Positions 7,364-15,891 of a stretch of 29,291 nucleotides of DNA are shown here, piece by piece; the first letter of the stretch is position 1, and each line of letters begins with the position of its first letter. The position numbers were made by a program, and so were the translations under genes. Under the pieces are notes generated by a model. That model made no database searches and had not been told where the DNA came from. It saw only the letters and a program-made list of their open reading frames with translations. The stretch spans positions 1 through 29,291 of the forward strand of contig CAJTVQ010000050.1 of the NCBI GenBank assembly GCA_910579935.1, written 5' to 3'. The stretch comes from an uncultured Lachnospiraceae bacterium (lineage in GTDB: Bacteria > Bacillota > Clostridia > Lachnospirales > Lachnospiraceae).

Positions 7364-7759
7364 TTACAATCTATCCATGCCGCGGTTCTCGCCAAGCCGC
7401 TTCAAATATTCCTCCGGACTGCGCATCAAATCGACCATTGTCCGGAATGAACGCAGCACCATCGTTTCTTTGTTGCATTCCGATGTGTTTTTTCCAAAAT
7501 CCTTGATCAGATTGTACCGATTCATCTGCCACACATATAAATCAGTCAGAGAATAGCCCCGAAATTGGAATGAATCCTTAAATCCGTGATGTTCCAGATA
7601 GTATACCATTTCCTCATACAGCCCCGGTATTGCCAGCAGATCTGCCCACAACCCGTCTGTCCATTCCTTCTCCTGCCCCGCATATTCACCCAGGGCAAGC
7701 AGTCCCTCATACACTTTTATCTTCCTTGCATCATATAAAATTCCCTGCAATCTTCTCAC
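7364..7759 (-). CDS. Unknown 131-residue soluble protein, partner of DUF1700 gene
   Basis: GTG start at 7759 with GGAGAGGAAA just before it. Contains no signal peptide or membrane helix; rich in aromatic and charged residues (MRRLQGILYDARKIKVYEGLL, YEEMVYYLEHHGFKDSF, YVWQMNRYNLIKD, SPEEYLKRLGE), predicted mostly helical. I do not recognise the family. The 11-nt spacing to the DUF1700 gene indicates co-translation. A candidate promoter lies at 7798-7826. The position, where a PadR regulator would often stand, makes a regulatory role possible but nothing in the sequence shows a helix-turn-helix. Confidence 0.7.
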   Translation of the reverse strand: MRRLQGILYDARKIKVYEGLLALGEYAGQEKEWTDGLWADLLAIPGLYEEMVYYLEHHGFKDSFQFRGYSLTDLYVWQMNRYNLIKDFGKNTSECNKETMVLRSFRTMVDLMRSPEEYLKRLGENRGMDRL

Positions 7760-7797
7760 TTCTTTCCTCTCCGGACATATCTCCGTTCCATATGTAC

Positions 7798-7826
7798 ATG
7801 ATAATGGAGATTTCCGTGTTCGTCAA
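7798..7826 (-). promoter_or_regulatory. Candidate promoter of the DUF1700 operon
   Basis: Minus strand TTGACG (7821-7826), 17-nt spacer, TATCAT (7798-7803), about 40 nt before the GTG start. It lies just after the stop of the binding-protein gene; no clear terminator separates them, so read-through is possible. Confidence 0.5.
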
Positions 7827-7842
7827 ATTACATTTTTATAAA

Positions 7843-9291
7843 CTATTCCACTGTCAGCGAAGGCCATGTCTGCGCAACCGCGTTCTTAAAATCCGCAACC
7901 GCCCTTTCTTTCTCCTTTTCCCCTTTTATATAAGCCGACACCTGTGCATCCAGCAGTTCGCTTATCTCCCTGTCATATGCGCACATCCACGAAGTATCCG
8001 CCGCTTCCGCAATGGGAAAGACGGCCTCAATAAAATTCTGCCCGCCCAGGAAAGCGAAAGAACCTTTCCCCTCATCCGATAATGCTTTCATGGCTGATTT
8101 ATTATTTACATAATCGCCCGTGCCCCTTGCAATCTCTGTCATGACTTCCGTATCACAGCAAAGCGCTTTCATAATCCGTCCCGCCAATACGGTATCGGAA
8201 CACCCTGCCGTTGCCCCCAGCCATGTGCCGCCCAGAAAAAAAGGCGCCGGCCCCTGACATATATTCCACGGCCCGTATATTTCCCCGCCCGCCAATGCGG
8301 TGCCATAATGCGCTTCGTCTCCGTACAGGCCCCAGGCCCCCTCAAAGCAGCCAAATACGGAATCTCCCGAAAGCCCTGTACCATGTTCCGTCTCCTGCCG
8401 TCCGGTTCCGCACGTCAGCTCCTCGTTCTCCAAGGCATAAGCCACATCCATATACATAAACATTGTATCCTCCATACGGAATACGCCGTCGGAATCAACC
8501 CAGGGCCCGTTCCTGCCGGTCATAAAAACAGCCGCAGCATCACTGACCGAAGAGAGCATCCTTATGCCGTCCCCGGATTTCTCCCTGATTTCCCTTGCCG
8601 TTTCGAGGAAATCCTCCCAGGAACCGATTCTGGCCTGCATCTCATCCGGATTCTTTACACCCAGAAGCGCTTCCGCCAAATCTGCCCGATACAGGAAAAA
8701 GCCGGGACGGCACTGCCACGAAACACCCTTCAGCTCATAGTCCCGCCGGTCTGAAGCAGCCGTGATCGTATATGGAAACATTTCCATCAAATCCACTTCC
8801 GTAAGTCCGCAGTCCGTTACCGGAATCGTGAAATCACTGTTTGTATACTTCATTATATAATCCGTCTCAAAGACGATCAGATCCGGATACTCCTCCGCCT
8901 CCGGATTCTGAAGGAGCCGGTCGATTTCCTCCTGATAATCTTCGCGGCTGCCGACGCTGACATATTCCACCCGGTCTCTTATTTCCGGATCGGCTGCATA
9001 TATATATTCCAGTCTTTCGCCAAGCTCCCCATTCCACGAATAAATATAAAACTTCTCCTCCGTTCCTGCCGGAACGTTTTCCCCGGCTGCCCCGGCGCCA
9101 TTCTCCGCTGCCGCGTTCCCGTCCGCCTCCGCATCTTCCGCTTCAGCCGGCTCCTGCCGCTCTGCTCCTGCCGCTTCCGGCCGGCCCCTTTCCTCCGCTT
9201 CCGGCCCCTCACCGGGACTGCTGCCGCAGCCGGAAAACAAAACAGCCGCCACTGCTGCCAAAAACAAAACGCACCTTGCACTTCTCTTCAT
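7843..9291 (-). CDS. Extracellular solute-binding lipoprotein (ABC sugar-binding type)
   Basis: About 480 residues. N-terminal signal peptide with lipobox LFSGC near residue 20; the mature Cys is followed by a ~55-residue Ala/Glu/Gly linker, then a periplasmic-binding-like domain: FYIYSWNGELGERL, YPDLIVFETDYIMKYTNSDF, WQCRPGFFLYRADLAEALLG, WEDFLETAREI, GTWLGATAGC, FIEAVFPIAEAADTSWM. This is the family 1 (sugar) layout, anchored outside the membrane. No permease or ATPase gene is near, so the transporter partners are elsewhere. ATG 9291 is preferred over an in-frame GTG at 9297 because AAGGAA is better placed. It is divergent from cellobiose phosphorylase and shares a 14-bp operator-like sequence with it, so a cello-oligosaccharide ligand is plausible but inferred. 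Confidence 0.85.
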   Translation of the reverse strand: MKRSARCVLFLAAVAAVLFSGCGSSPGEGPEAEERGRPEAAGAERQEPAEAEDAEADGNAAAENGAGAAGENVPAGTEEKFYIYSWNGELGERLEYIYAADPEIRDRVEYVSVGSREDYQEEIDRLLQNPEAEEYPDLIVFETDYIMKYTNSDFTIPVTDCGLTEVDLMEMFPYTITAASDRRDYELKGVSWQCRPGFFLYRADLAEALLGVKNPDEMQARIGSWEDFLETAREIREKSGDGIRMLSSVSDAAAVFMTGRNGPWVDSDGVFRMEDTMFMYMDVAYALENEELTCGTGRQETEHGTGLSGDSVFGCFEGAWGLYGDEAHYGTALAGGEIYGPWNICQGPAPFFLGGTWLGATAGCSDTVLAGRIMKALCCDTEVMTEIARGTGDYVNNKSAMKALSDEGKGSFAFLGGQNFIEAVFPIAEAADTSWMCAYDREISELLDAQVSAYIKGEKEKERAVADFKNAVAQTWPSLTVE

Positions 9292-9326
9292 CCGCACCGC
9301 TTCCTTCTTACATGAAACCCTTTTTG

Positions 9327-9340
9327 CTTAATCGTTTTCG
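9327..9340. promoter_or_regulatory. Operator-like repeat, copy 1 (binding-protein side)
   Basis: CTTAATCGTTTTCG, identical at all 14 positions to the copy at 9471-9484. It lies immediately downstream of the predicted transcription start of the solute-binding protein. Its CG centre with flanking A/T resembles LacI/GalR-family operators. It matches the core but not the outer positions of the CcpA cre consensus. Confidence 0.6.
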
Positions 9341-9349
9341 CCTACATAC

Positions 9350-9377
9350 AATATAACATACCTCCGTATCCCTGCAA
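9350..9377 (-). promoter_or_regulatory. Candidate promoter of the solute-binding protein
   Basis: Minus strand TTGCAG (9372-9377), 16-nt spacer, TATATT (9350-9355). The predicted start falls beside operator copy 1, so a bound repressor would block initiation or early elongation. Confidence 0.5.
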
Positions 9378-9407
9378 ACCCTTTTTTTATCTTTTTTCAT
9401 ATTTTTA

Positions 9408-9436
9408 TTGCATTATAAGCAACATTTCTGTATAAT
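9408..9436 (+). promoter_or_regulatory. Sigma-A promoter of cellobiose phosphorylase
   Basis: TTGCAT (9408-9413), 17-nt spacer, TATAAT (9431-9436). The predicted start near 9443 leaves a ~90-nt leader that includes operator copy 2. Confidence 0.75.
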
Positions 9437-9470
9437 ATAAAAATGAGCAGTGTATTTTTATCCGCTTTTA

Positions 9471-9484
9471 CTTAATCGTTTTCG
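9471..9484. promoter_or_regulatory. Operator-like repeat, copy 2 (phosphorylase side)
   Basis: Same CTTAATCGTTTTCG sequence and same orientation as copy 1, 144 bp away, located about 30 nt downstream of the predicted start of the phosphorylase transcript. A repressor here would act as a roadblock. Confidence 0.6.
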
Positions 9485-9535
9485 TTACACAACGGTTCAC
9501 ATTAACATATTTCATGAAAAAGAATGGAGGGCACT

Positions 9536-11971
9536 ATGAAATTCGGACATTTCGATGACAGTAACAAAGAATATGTAATTACAACTCCCAAAACCCCGCT
9601 CCCCTGGATCAACTATCTGGGCTGCAATGAATTCTTCAGCCTGATCTCCAACACCTGCGGAGGTTATACTTTTTACAAAGACGCAAAGCTCCTGCGCCTG
9701 ACCCGTTACCGCTATAACGACGTCCCGGGAGATGTAAACGGAAAATACTTTTATATCAAAGACGGCGATACCGTATGGAATCCCGGCTGGCAGCCCACCA
9801 AAACCGAGCTGGACTCCTATGAATGCCGCCACGGCATCGGATACAGCCGTTTTAACGCTTCGAAAAACGGCATAGAGGCCAATCTGCTCACGTTTGTCCC
9901 CATGTCGGACAACTGTGAAGTAAGCAGTTTAAAGCTGACCAACAAGTCCGGCTGCGACAAAGACCTCTCTCTTTTTTCCTATGTAGAATGGTGCCTTTGG
10001 AACGCGGACGATGATATGAAGAACTTCCAGCGTAACTTAAGCATCGGCGAGGTGGAAGTCATCGGTTCCACCATTTATCACAAGACCGAATACCGGGAAC
10101 GCCGCAGCCACTACGCCGTATACTCCGTCAACAGCACCATCGACGGCTTCGATACCAGCCGTGATGCGTTTCTCGGCGCTTACCGCGGTGCAGACCGTCC
10201 GGAAGCGGTAGAAAACGGCTCCTGTACGAATTCCATGGCAAGCGGCTGGTCGCCCATTGCTTCCCACCAGATCCGGGTCAGACTGGCTCCGGGCGAAACC
10301 AGATCCTTCGTTTTCGTATTGGGTTATGTGGAAAATCCGGAGGATGAAAAGTGGGAGTCCTGCGGCATCATCAACAAAAAACCCGCAGACAGCCTGCTTG
10401 CAAAATACAGGGCCGATGACGATGTGGAAAAAGCGTTTTCAGAGCTGAAAGCGTATTGGGAAGGACTGCTTTCCAAGTATACGGTAAAATCCTCCAACGA
10501 CAAAGTAGACCGGATGGTCAACATTTGGAACCAATATCAGTGCATGGTGACATTCAACATGTCCCGTTCCGCTTCCTATTATGAATCTGGTATCGGAAGA
10601 GGCATGGGATTCCGTGACTCCTGTCAGGACCTGCTTGGTTTTGTCCATCTGATTCCCGACCGGGCCAGGGAAAGAATCATTGATATTGCATCCACCCAGT
10701 TTCAGGACGGCAGCGCCTACCATCAATACCAGCCCCTTACCAAAAAAGGAAATTCCGATATCGGAAGCGGTTTTAACGACGACCCGCTGTGGCTGATCGC
10801 AGGAACCAGCGCTTATGTCCGTGAAACAGGCGATACTTCCATTCTTACGGAAATGGTGCCCTTTGACAACGATATGTCCGTGGCGGCTCCGCTTATGGAA
10901 CACCTGAAACGGTCTTTAGACTACATTATTACCCATAAAGGTCCCCACAGCCTTCCTTTGATCGGACGTGCCGACTGGAATGACTGTCTGAACTTAAACT
11001 GCTTCTCCGAACATCCCGGAGAATCCTTCCAGACATTCGGCCCCAGCGAAGGCCCGGTGGCGGAATCCGTCTTCATTGCCGGCATGTTTGTCAAATACGG
11101 GGAGGAATATGCACAGCTCTGCGAGCTGATGGATATGCCCGAAGAAGCGGCACGCGCCAGAAAGGAAGCGGATACCATGTACGAAGCCATCTTAAAAGAC
11201 GGCTGGGACGGCGACTGGTTTGTACGCGCTTACGATGCATACAGCCGCAAAGTAGGTTCCAAAGAATGCGAAGAAGGGCAGATTTATATTGAGCCCCAAG
11301 GCTTCTGCGTACTTGCCGGCATAGGGGTAAAAGAGGGGCTGGCCGAAAAAGCGCTGGACTCCGTAAAAGAAAAACTGGATACCGAATACGGCGTTATGAT
11401 CCTGCAGCCCGCATACACCAGATACCACCTGGAACTCGGCGAAGTTTCTTCTTATCCTCCCGGATACAAGGAAAATGCAGGTATCTTCTGCCACAATAAT
11501 CCCTGGGTATCCATTGCCGAAACCGTACTCGGCCGGGGCGACCGTGCTTTTGAGATTTATCGCAAGACCTGTCCTGCCTATGTGGAGGAATTCAGCGAAA
11601 TCCACAGAACCGAACCTTACGTTTATGCACAGATGATCGCGGGAAAAGATGCCATATTCCACGGCGAGGCCAAAAACAGCTGGCTGACCGGAACCGCCGC
11701 ATGGACCTTCGTCAATATTTCCCAATACATTCTGGGTGTATATCCAACCCATCAGGGACTTTCCGTCAATCCATGCGTACCGAAGGATTTCGGCGGTTTC
11801 GAACTGACCAGGCAATTCCGCGAAGGAACCTATACGATCAAAGTAGAAAATCCGAATCATGTGGAAAAAGGCATCAAAAGCATCACGGTAGACGGCCGTC
11901 CGATTGAGGGATGCGTCATTCCTTATGAAAAAGGAAAAACCGCTTACGATGTTGTGGTAACGATGGGATAA
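9536..11971 (+). CDS. Cellobiose phosphorylase (GH94)
   Basis: 811 residues, the usual length. It splits cellobiose with phosphate into glucose 1-phosphate and glucose in the cytoplasm, saving ATP. The N-terminus MKFGHFDDSNKEYVITTPKT, then PLPWINYLG, and the blocks GMGFRDSCQDLLG, AYHQYQPLTKKGNSDIGSGF, DDPLWLI, RADWNDCLNL (about 478-487, holding the general-acid Asp of GH94) and YPPGYKENAGIFCHNNPW identify the family. Other GH94 specificities (cellodextrin, chitobiose) are less likely given the close match to the cellobiose type. GGAGG stands 5 nt before ATG 9536; the ATG at 9524 overlaps that site and is rejected. Monocistronic, with its own promoter, an operator-like site and a terminator. 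Confidence 0.93.
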   Translation: MKFGHFDDSNKEYVITTPKTPLPWINYLGCNEFFSLISNTCGGYTFYKDAKLLRLTRYRYNDVPGDVNGKYFYIKDGDTVWNPGWQPTKTELDSYECRHGIGYSRFNASKNGIEANLLTFVPMSDNCEVSSLKLTNKSGCDKDLSLFSYVEWCLWNADDDMKNFQRNLSIGEVEVIGSTIYHKTEYRERRSHYAVYSVNSTIDGFDTSRDAFLGAYRGADRPEAVENGSCTNSMASGWSPIASHQIRVRLAPGETRSFVFVLGYVENPEDEKWESCGIINKKPADSLLAKYRADDDVEKAFSELKAYWEGLLSKYTVKSSNDKVDRMVNIWNQYQCMVTFNMSRSASYYESGIGRGMGFRDSCQDLLGFVHLIPDRARERIIDIASTQFQDGSAYHQYQPLTKKGNSDIGSGFNDDPLWLIAGTSAYVRETGDTSILTEMVPFDNDMSVAAPLMEHLKRSLDYIITHKGPHSLPLIGRADWNDCLNLNCFSEHPGESFQTFGPSEGPVAESVFIAGMFVKYGEEYAQLCELMDMPEEAARARKEADTMYEAILKDGWDGDWFVRAYDAYSRKVGSKECEEGQIYIEPQGFCVLAGIGVKEGLAEKALDSVKEKLDTEYGVMILQPAYTRYHLELGEVSSYPPGYKENAGIFCHNNPWVSIAETVLGRGDRAFEIYRKTCPAYVEEFSEIHRTEPYVYAQMIAGKDAIFHGEAKNSWLTGTAAWTFVNISQYILGVYPTHQGLSVNPCVPKDFGGFELTRQFREGTYTIKVENPNHVEKGIKSITVDGRPIEGCVIPYEKGKTAYDVVVTMG

Positions 11972-11978
11972 TTGAGAT

Positions 11979-12010
11979 AAAGGGCGGCACCTGCCGCCCT
12001 TTGTTTATTT
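11979..12010. terminator. Terminator between convergent cellobiose phosphorylase and cardiolipin synthase genes
   Basis: Perfect 10-bp stem AAAGGGCGGC / GCCGCCCTTT with loop ACCT (11979-12002), followed by GTTTATTTCTTTT on the plus strand. The A-rich left arm gives a short T run on the minus strand too, so it may serve both convergent genes. Confidence 0.85.
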
Positions 12011-12014
12011 CTTT

Positions 12015-13559
12015 TCACATCAGCGGACCTACCAGCCGAAGCACACGTCCCATTGCACGGTTGTACCAGGGTATCTTCTTATAGTATCCCCTGTCCACCT
12101 CGATACATTTTTTCAAAGTCTCCTGAAAATCCTTTTCCACATCCGCCACTGCTTCATTGCGGTAAAGATATGCCGCACATTCAAAATGATGGTACAGACT
12201 CCGGTAATCCATATTAATCGTACCCACCACTGCTTTTTCGTCATCGGAAGTAAATACTTTGGCATGAACAAAACCCGGTTCGTACTCATACACCTTCACA
12301 CCTGCCAGCAGCAAATCGGGATAGTAAGTCCGCGACATGGCAAAAATCGGCTTTTTGTCCGGTATATGCGGAATGATGATCTTCACGTCCACTCCCCGCC
12401 TTGCCGCATACTGAAGAACATCCAGCATGGCATTGTCCACAATAAAATAAGGCGTCATGATATGCACGTATTTCACGGCCTGATTAATGATATCCATATA
12501 AATAGTCTCCGCCAGATTTTCCGATATGGTCGGGCTGTCCCCGTAAGGCAGAACGAAACCGGAATTCCTGCCTGCGGTATGCAGGCCGGTCTTAATATAT
12601 CTGCCGTAATCCTCTTTCCCCTGTTCCCATACACTCCACAGCTGCAGGAACATGACCGTGAAACTTTTCACCGCATCCCCCTCCACTTTAATGGCCGTAT
12701 CTTTCCAGTGGCCGAACCGCGTCTTCGCATTGATATATTCATCGGCCAGATTAATGCCTCCCGTGTATGCCACTTTTCCGTCAATAACCAGTATTTTCCT
12801 ATGATCCCTGTTATTCTGGGAAGTTGACAAAAACGGCAGGATAGGAGCAAATACCCTCGCCTGGATTCCCATCTCTTTCAGCTGCTTCGGGTAAGAATGG
12901 GGAAGCAGCATGAGCGTGCAGGTTCCGTCATACATGAACCGTACTTCCACCCCTTCCTTTGCTTTGCGCTTCAATATTTCCAAAATACTGTCCCACATCT
13001 TTCCCCGCTCCACAATGAAATACTCCAGGAAAATAAATTCTTCCGCGTTTTCCAGCTCTGTCAGCATATCCGCATATTTTTCCTCCCCTACAGGAAAATA
13101 GGAAACAGATGTATTGTCATAGGTAGGAAATCCCCCGACTTTCTCCACATAATGGCTGATTCCCGCCATATGTGCGTCCTCCCGGCCAATCTTCTCCCAC
13201 GTTTCTTCTTTGGTTTTCATAAACCCTTCCGCTTCCGTCTGCCTCTGTTCTATCCTCTTCTTAAGTCCCATATGTCCGGCATTGCTCATAACAAACAGAT
13301 AGAGCAATCCGCCGAAAACCGGAGTAACACAGATCGGAATCACCCATGTCAGCTTAAACTCGGGTGTTTCATCCCGGTTAATGATGTATACCAGAAGCAC
13401 TGCACTGAGCAGCAGCATAAGCGCCAGGAACATTTCCGAATAATCCCTCAGCCAGCTGAAAATAGCAAATAACCAGCCAATCTGCAGAAGTAATAACGAA
13501 AGCGTGATCATGGTACGGCTGAAAACAATCTTTAAAAGTATATTCAAATATTTCTTCAC
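12015..13559 (-). CDS. cls: Cardiolipin synthase (phospholipase D family)
   Basis: 514 residues; joins two phosphatidylglycerols into cardiolipin at the inner face of the membrane. Three N-terminal hydrophobic segments (about 15-37, 41-60, 71-91) are followed by two HKD motifs: DHRKILVIDGKVAYTGGIN near the middle and FVHAKVFTSDDEKAVVGTIN near residue 430. Both His, Lys and Asp residues are present. Length and the C-terminal YKKIPWYNRAMGRV segment are typical of Firmicutes Cls. The gene starts 34 nt after the flagellin terminator hairpin, so either some read-through reaches it or its promoter overlaps that hairpin; I see no good promoter. Confidence 0.93.
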   Translation of the reverse strand: MKKYLNILLKIVFSRTMITLSLLLLQIGWLFAIFSWLRDYSEMFLALMLLLSAVLLVYIINRDETPEFKLTWVIPICVTPVFGGLLYLFVMSNAGHMGLKKRIEQRQTEAEGFMKTKEETWEKIGREDAHMAGISHYVEKVGGFPTYDNTSVSYFPVGEEKYADMLTELENAEEFIFLEYFIVERGKMWDSILEILKRKAKEGVEVRFMYDGTCTLMLLPHSYPKQLKEMGIQARVFAPILPFLSTSQNNRDHRKILVIDGKVAYTGGINLADEYINAKTRFGHWKDTAIKVEGDAVKSFTVMFLQLWSVWEQGKEDYGRYIKTGLHTAGRNSGFVLPYGDSPTISENLAETIYMDIINQAVKYVHIMTPYFIVDNAMLDVLQYAARRGVDVKIIIPHIPDKKPIFAMSRTYYPDLLLAGVKVYEYEPGFVHAKVFTSDDEKAVVGTINMDYRSLYHHFECAAYLYRNEAVADVEKDFQETLKKCIEVDRGYYKKIPWYNRAMGRVLRLVGPLM

Positions 13560-13592
13560 CTTATCATCTGCCTCTTTTCTGTTGCAAAAATC

Positions 13593-13617
13593 GGGTGCCC
13601 CATAATATGGGACACCC
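13593..13617 (-). terminator. Terminator after the flagellin gene
   Basis: Minus strand GGGTGTCCCAT / ATGGGGCACCC with loop ATT, an 11-bp stem with one G-U pair that exists only in the minus-strand RNA, followed by GATTTTTG. Confidence 0.75.
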
Positions 13618-13681
13618 TTCTTTTACTGCTTCACTGTCATCTATCTTTTACTTAACTTTCATGTTTTCCACATCTTCGGAA

Positions 13682-14446
13682 TTACATACCGAACATCTTC
13701 AAAACCAGCGAATCATTCTCCATCTTCTTCCGCATCATGCCCATTCGGTAATCCTGCAGGAGTTTGCTCCGCTTCTGCTCGGAAACAGCTTTCGGCACAT
13801 CCAAATCCTCAATACGGCTTCTGGAACTAACTAACTCCAAAGAAGCTCCCGTGTTATAATTATAAGCATGTTCCATACGGTTGGTCATCGCACCCGTACT
13901 GCCCCTTGCATTGATGACTTTCTCCATGGCACTCTCGATATCACCGATATCGAAATTACCCATTACGCTGTAGCCGTCAAGCCCGAGCTCTTTCAGGGTA
14001 GTATTTTCCATCTGAATCTTCATACCCCTGCCATCGGGATTCGCGGCGATATGCATATCCGCCATACTGCCGTCTAACAGCTTCATTCCGTTGTACTTGG
14101 TTCCCACTGCCGTGCTCTCAATATGATCCAAAACCTGATCAATCTCGTCCTGAATCATCCTTTTTTCAGACTGCCCGTAAAGCCCGTTCGAAGCCTTGAT
14201 ACTGAGTTCATAAATTCTATGCAGGGAGTTCTGTATAGAATCCAATGCACCATCTTTGATATTCGCAACACCGATACCGTCCTGCAGATTATCCGCAGCC
14301 ACATCCAGCCCGTTGCTCTCTCTCTTCATCTTATTGGCAATGGATAACCCAGATGCATCATCCGCTGCCGTCTGGATCCTCTTGCCGCTGGCAATCTTGC
14401 CATATATGGAGTTCGCATTCGTATTATTTAATGACGATATACTCAT
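13682..14446 (-). CDS. Short, divergent flagellin
   Basis: 254 residues with the flagellin D1 core: SGKRIQTAADDASGLSIANKM, NLQDGIGVANIKDGALDSI, RIYELSIKASNGLYG, IQDEIDQVLDHIE, GTKYNGMKLLDGS. The start at 14446 is set by AAAGGAG 5 nt before; longer in-frame extensions lack a site. The region before AADDASGL is only about 27 residues, some 15 shorter than usual, and the C-terminus (LLQDYRMGMMRKKMENDSLVLKMFGM) keeps only a faint trace of the normal flagellin tail, so both halves of the D0 domain look altered. D0 is what polymerises and is exported. No other flagellar gene is present. The promoter is sigma-A-like (14512-14540) rather than the sigma-28 type usual for flagellin. Whether it forms a filament is doubtful. 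Confidence 0.8.
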   Translation of the reverse strand: MSISSLNNTNANSIYGKIASGKRIQTAADDASGLSIANKMKRESNGLDVAADNLQDGIGVANIKDGALDSIQNSLHRIYELSIKASNGLYGQSEKRMIQDEIDQVLDHIESTAVGTKYNGMKLLDGSMADMHIAANPDGRGMKIQMENTTLKELGLDGYSVMGNFDIGDIESAMEKVINARGSTGAMTNRMEHAYNYNTGASLELVSSRSRIEDLDVPKAVSEQKRSKLLQDYRMGMMRKKMENDSLVLKMFGM

Positions 14447-14511
14447 AATGACTCCTTTCCTGCACAAAACCCGTCTGTGCATACCCTTGAATTCTGCTCC
14501 TCTATGTGTTC

Positions 14512-14540
14512 AGTATAATACGTTCCCTGCCTAAATTCAA
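14512..14540 (-). promoter_or_regulatory. Sigma-A-like promoter of the flagellin gene
   Basis: Minus strand TTGAAT (14535-14540), 17-nt spacer, TATACT (14512-14517). No sigma-28 (TAAA ... GCCGATAA) signature is visible in the same stretch. Confidence 0.65.
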
Positions 14541-14616
14541 GCTTTTTTACGTATTTCTCCATATAATTTATATATTGGCGACCGTTCGGTCAGATTGTTC
14601 CTTCCTGCCGACCTTG

Positions 14617-15156
14617 TTAATAATTTTCTGCCTTTACCTGGAAATAGGACCGGGGGTGCGCACATACCGGGCATACCTCCGGTGCCTTCTTCCCCACACA
14701 GATATGTCCGCAGTTTGCACACTGCCAGACCACATCGCCTTCTTTTGAAAATACCAGATCGCCTTCTATATTTGCAAGCAGCTTCCGGTATCTCTCCTCA
14801 TGCTCTTTCTCAATGGCTGCAACCCCTTCGAACAGTCTGGCGATGTCCTCAAATCCCTCTTCCCGCGCTTCCTTTGCGAAGTTTTCGTACATATCGGTCC
14901 ACTCAAAGTTCTCGCCGTCCGCAGCTGCCTTCAGATTCTCCACCGTGCTCCCGATGCCGCCGTTCAGCAGTTTATACCACATCTTGGCATGTTCCTTCTC
15001 GTTATTTGCAGTCTCTTCAAAAACAGCTGCGATCTGTACATAACCGTCTTTTTTCGCCCTGGACGCGAAATAAGTGTATTTGTTCCTTGCCTGTGATTCT
15101 CCCGCAAATGCCGCCTGCAAATTAGCCTCCGTCTTTGTTCCTTTTAAATCTGCCAT
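14617..15156 (-). CDS. rbr: Rubrerythrin
   Basis: 179 residues. An NADH-peroxidase-type protein that reduces hydrogen peroxide in anaerobes. The N-terminal four-helix bundle has the di-iron ligands in FAGESQARNKY, EETANNEKEHAKM, FAKEAREEGF and IEKEHEERY; the C-terminal rubredoxin-like domain binds one iron with the Cys pairs CANC and CPVC. AAAGGAG precedes the ATG. It lies 80 nt after the radical SAM gene; no clear promoter or terminator was found in that gap, so it may be the last gene of the PocR/pdxY/radical SAM transcript or have its own stress-controlled promoter. Confidence 0.95.
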   Translation of the reverse strand: MADLKGTKTEANLQAAFAGESQARNKYTYFASRAKKDGYVQIAAVFEETANNEKEHAKMWYKLLNGGIGSTVENLKAAADGENFEWTDMYENFAKEAREEGFEDIARLFEGVAAIEKEHEERYRKLLANIEGDLVFSKEGDVVWQCANCGHICVGKKAPEVCPVCAHPRSYFQVKAENY

Positions 15157-15236
15157 TACTTTTTCTCCTTTTTCGTCTTTACATTTTCTGCCGTCCGCAC
15201 CAACTACTTCTTTAGCAGGGACGACTGTTTATCCGA

Positions 15237-15866
15237 TCACTCTTCCCACGGACGAATCCGGTAAGTCACGCCGATGCGCTGGCAGATATCCCTGCACTGC
15301 GCCTCATCTTCCGCACTTATCGTAGTCTCTACCGTCGTCAGTACCACCTTCGGTACATATTTCTTTACTTCACTGGCAAACGCCAGCAATGCATCAAAGG
15401 ATTCTTCTCCGAATTTGCTTCTCGTCAGTCTGTAGTATTCCTCCCTGTCCGGTGTATTCAGGCTGATAGAAATCACATCCACATATCCTTTAAACATCGG
15501 GGCTGTCGGTTTTTCGTGAATCAAATCCGATAACCCGTTTGTATTGACCCGTACCGGCAGTCCGTACCTTTCTTTCACAAAACCGGCAATTTCCAAAAGC
15601 TCTTCCAGACGCTCCGTCGGCTCGCCGAACCCGCAGAATACCACCTCGCGGTACTTTTCTGAAAGCTTTCCATCCTTATCGAACTTTTCAAACTCCTGCT
15701 TCACCTCTTCCACCGCAGGTTCACGCTTTAGCCACAGACTTCCCGAATGGTTCATCTCATCCTTCGTCTGGCGTAGGCAGAACGTACATGCACAGGGACA
15801 GCGGTTCGTCAGATTCACATACAGATTATCATAGACTTCGTACAGAATCGTCATACTCTTTTCCAT
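15237..15866 (-). CDS. TatD-associated radical SAM protein
   Basis: 209 residues, recognised as the TatD-nuclease-associated radical SAM family by MTILYEVYDNLYVNLTNRC. The 4Fe-4S cluster Cys residues are C23, C27 and C30 in the CxxxCxxC arrangement (CPCACTFC); GFGEPTER and RVNTNG are the usual SAM-binding blocks. The substrate is unknown. The family is named for genomic linkage to TatD; no TatD gene lies here. AAGGA stands 6 nt before the ATG at 15866. It starts 25 nt after the pyridoxamine kinase, so the two are co-transcribed. Confidence 0.85.
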   Translation of the reverse strand: MEKSMTILYEVYDNLYVNLTNRCPCACTFCLRQTKDEMNHSGSLWLKREPAVEEVKQEFEKFDKDGKLSEKYREVVFCGFGEPTERLEELLEIAGFVKERYGLPVRVNTNGLSDLIHEKPTAPMFKGYVDVISISLNTPDREEYYRLTRSKFGEESFDALLAFASEVKKYVPKVVLTTVETTISAEDEAQCRDICQRIGVTYRIRPWEE

Positions 15867-15891
15867 ATCGTTTCCTTCTTCATTCTTAAAC

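Noticed and set aside
9327..9484. Operator repeats as CcpA cre sites
   Set aside because: Only the core (GAAAACGATT) fits the cre consensus; the outer TG/CA positions are missing, so a sugar-specific LacI-type regulator is the safer reading.
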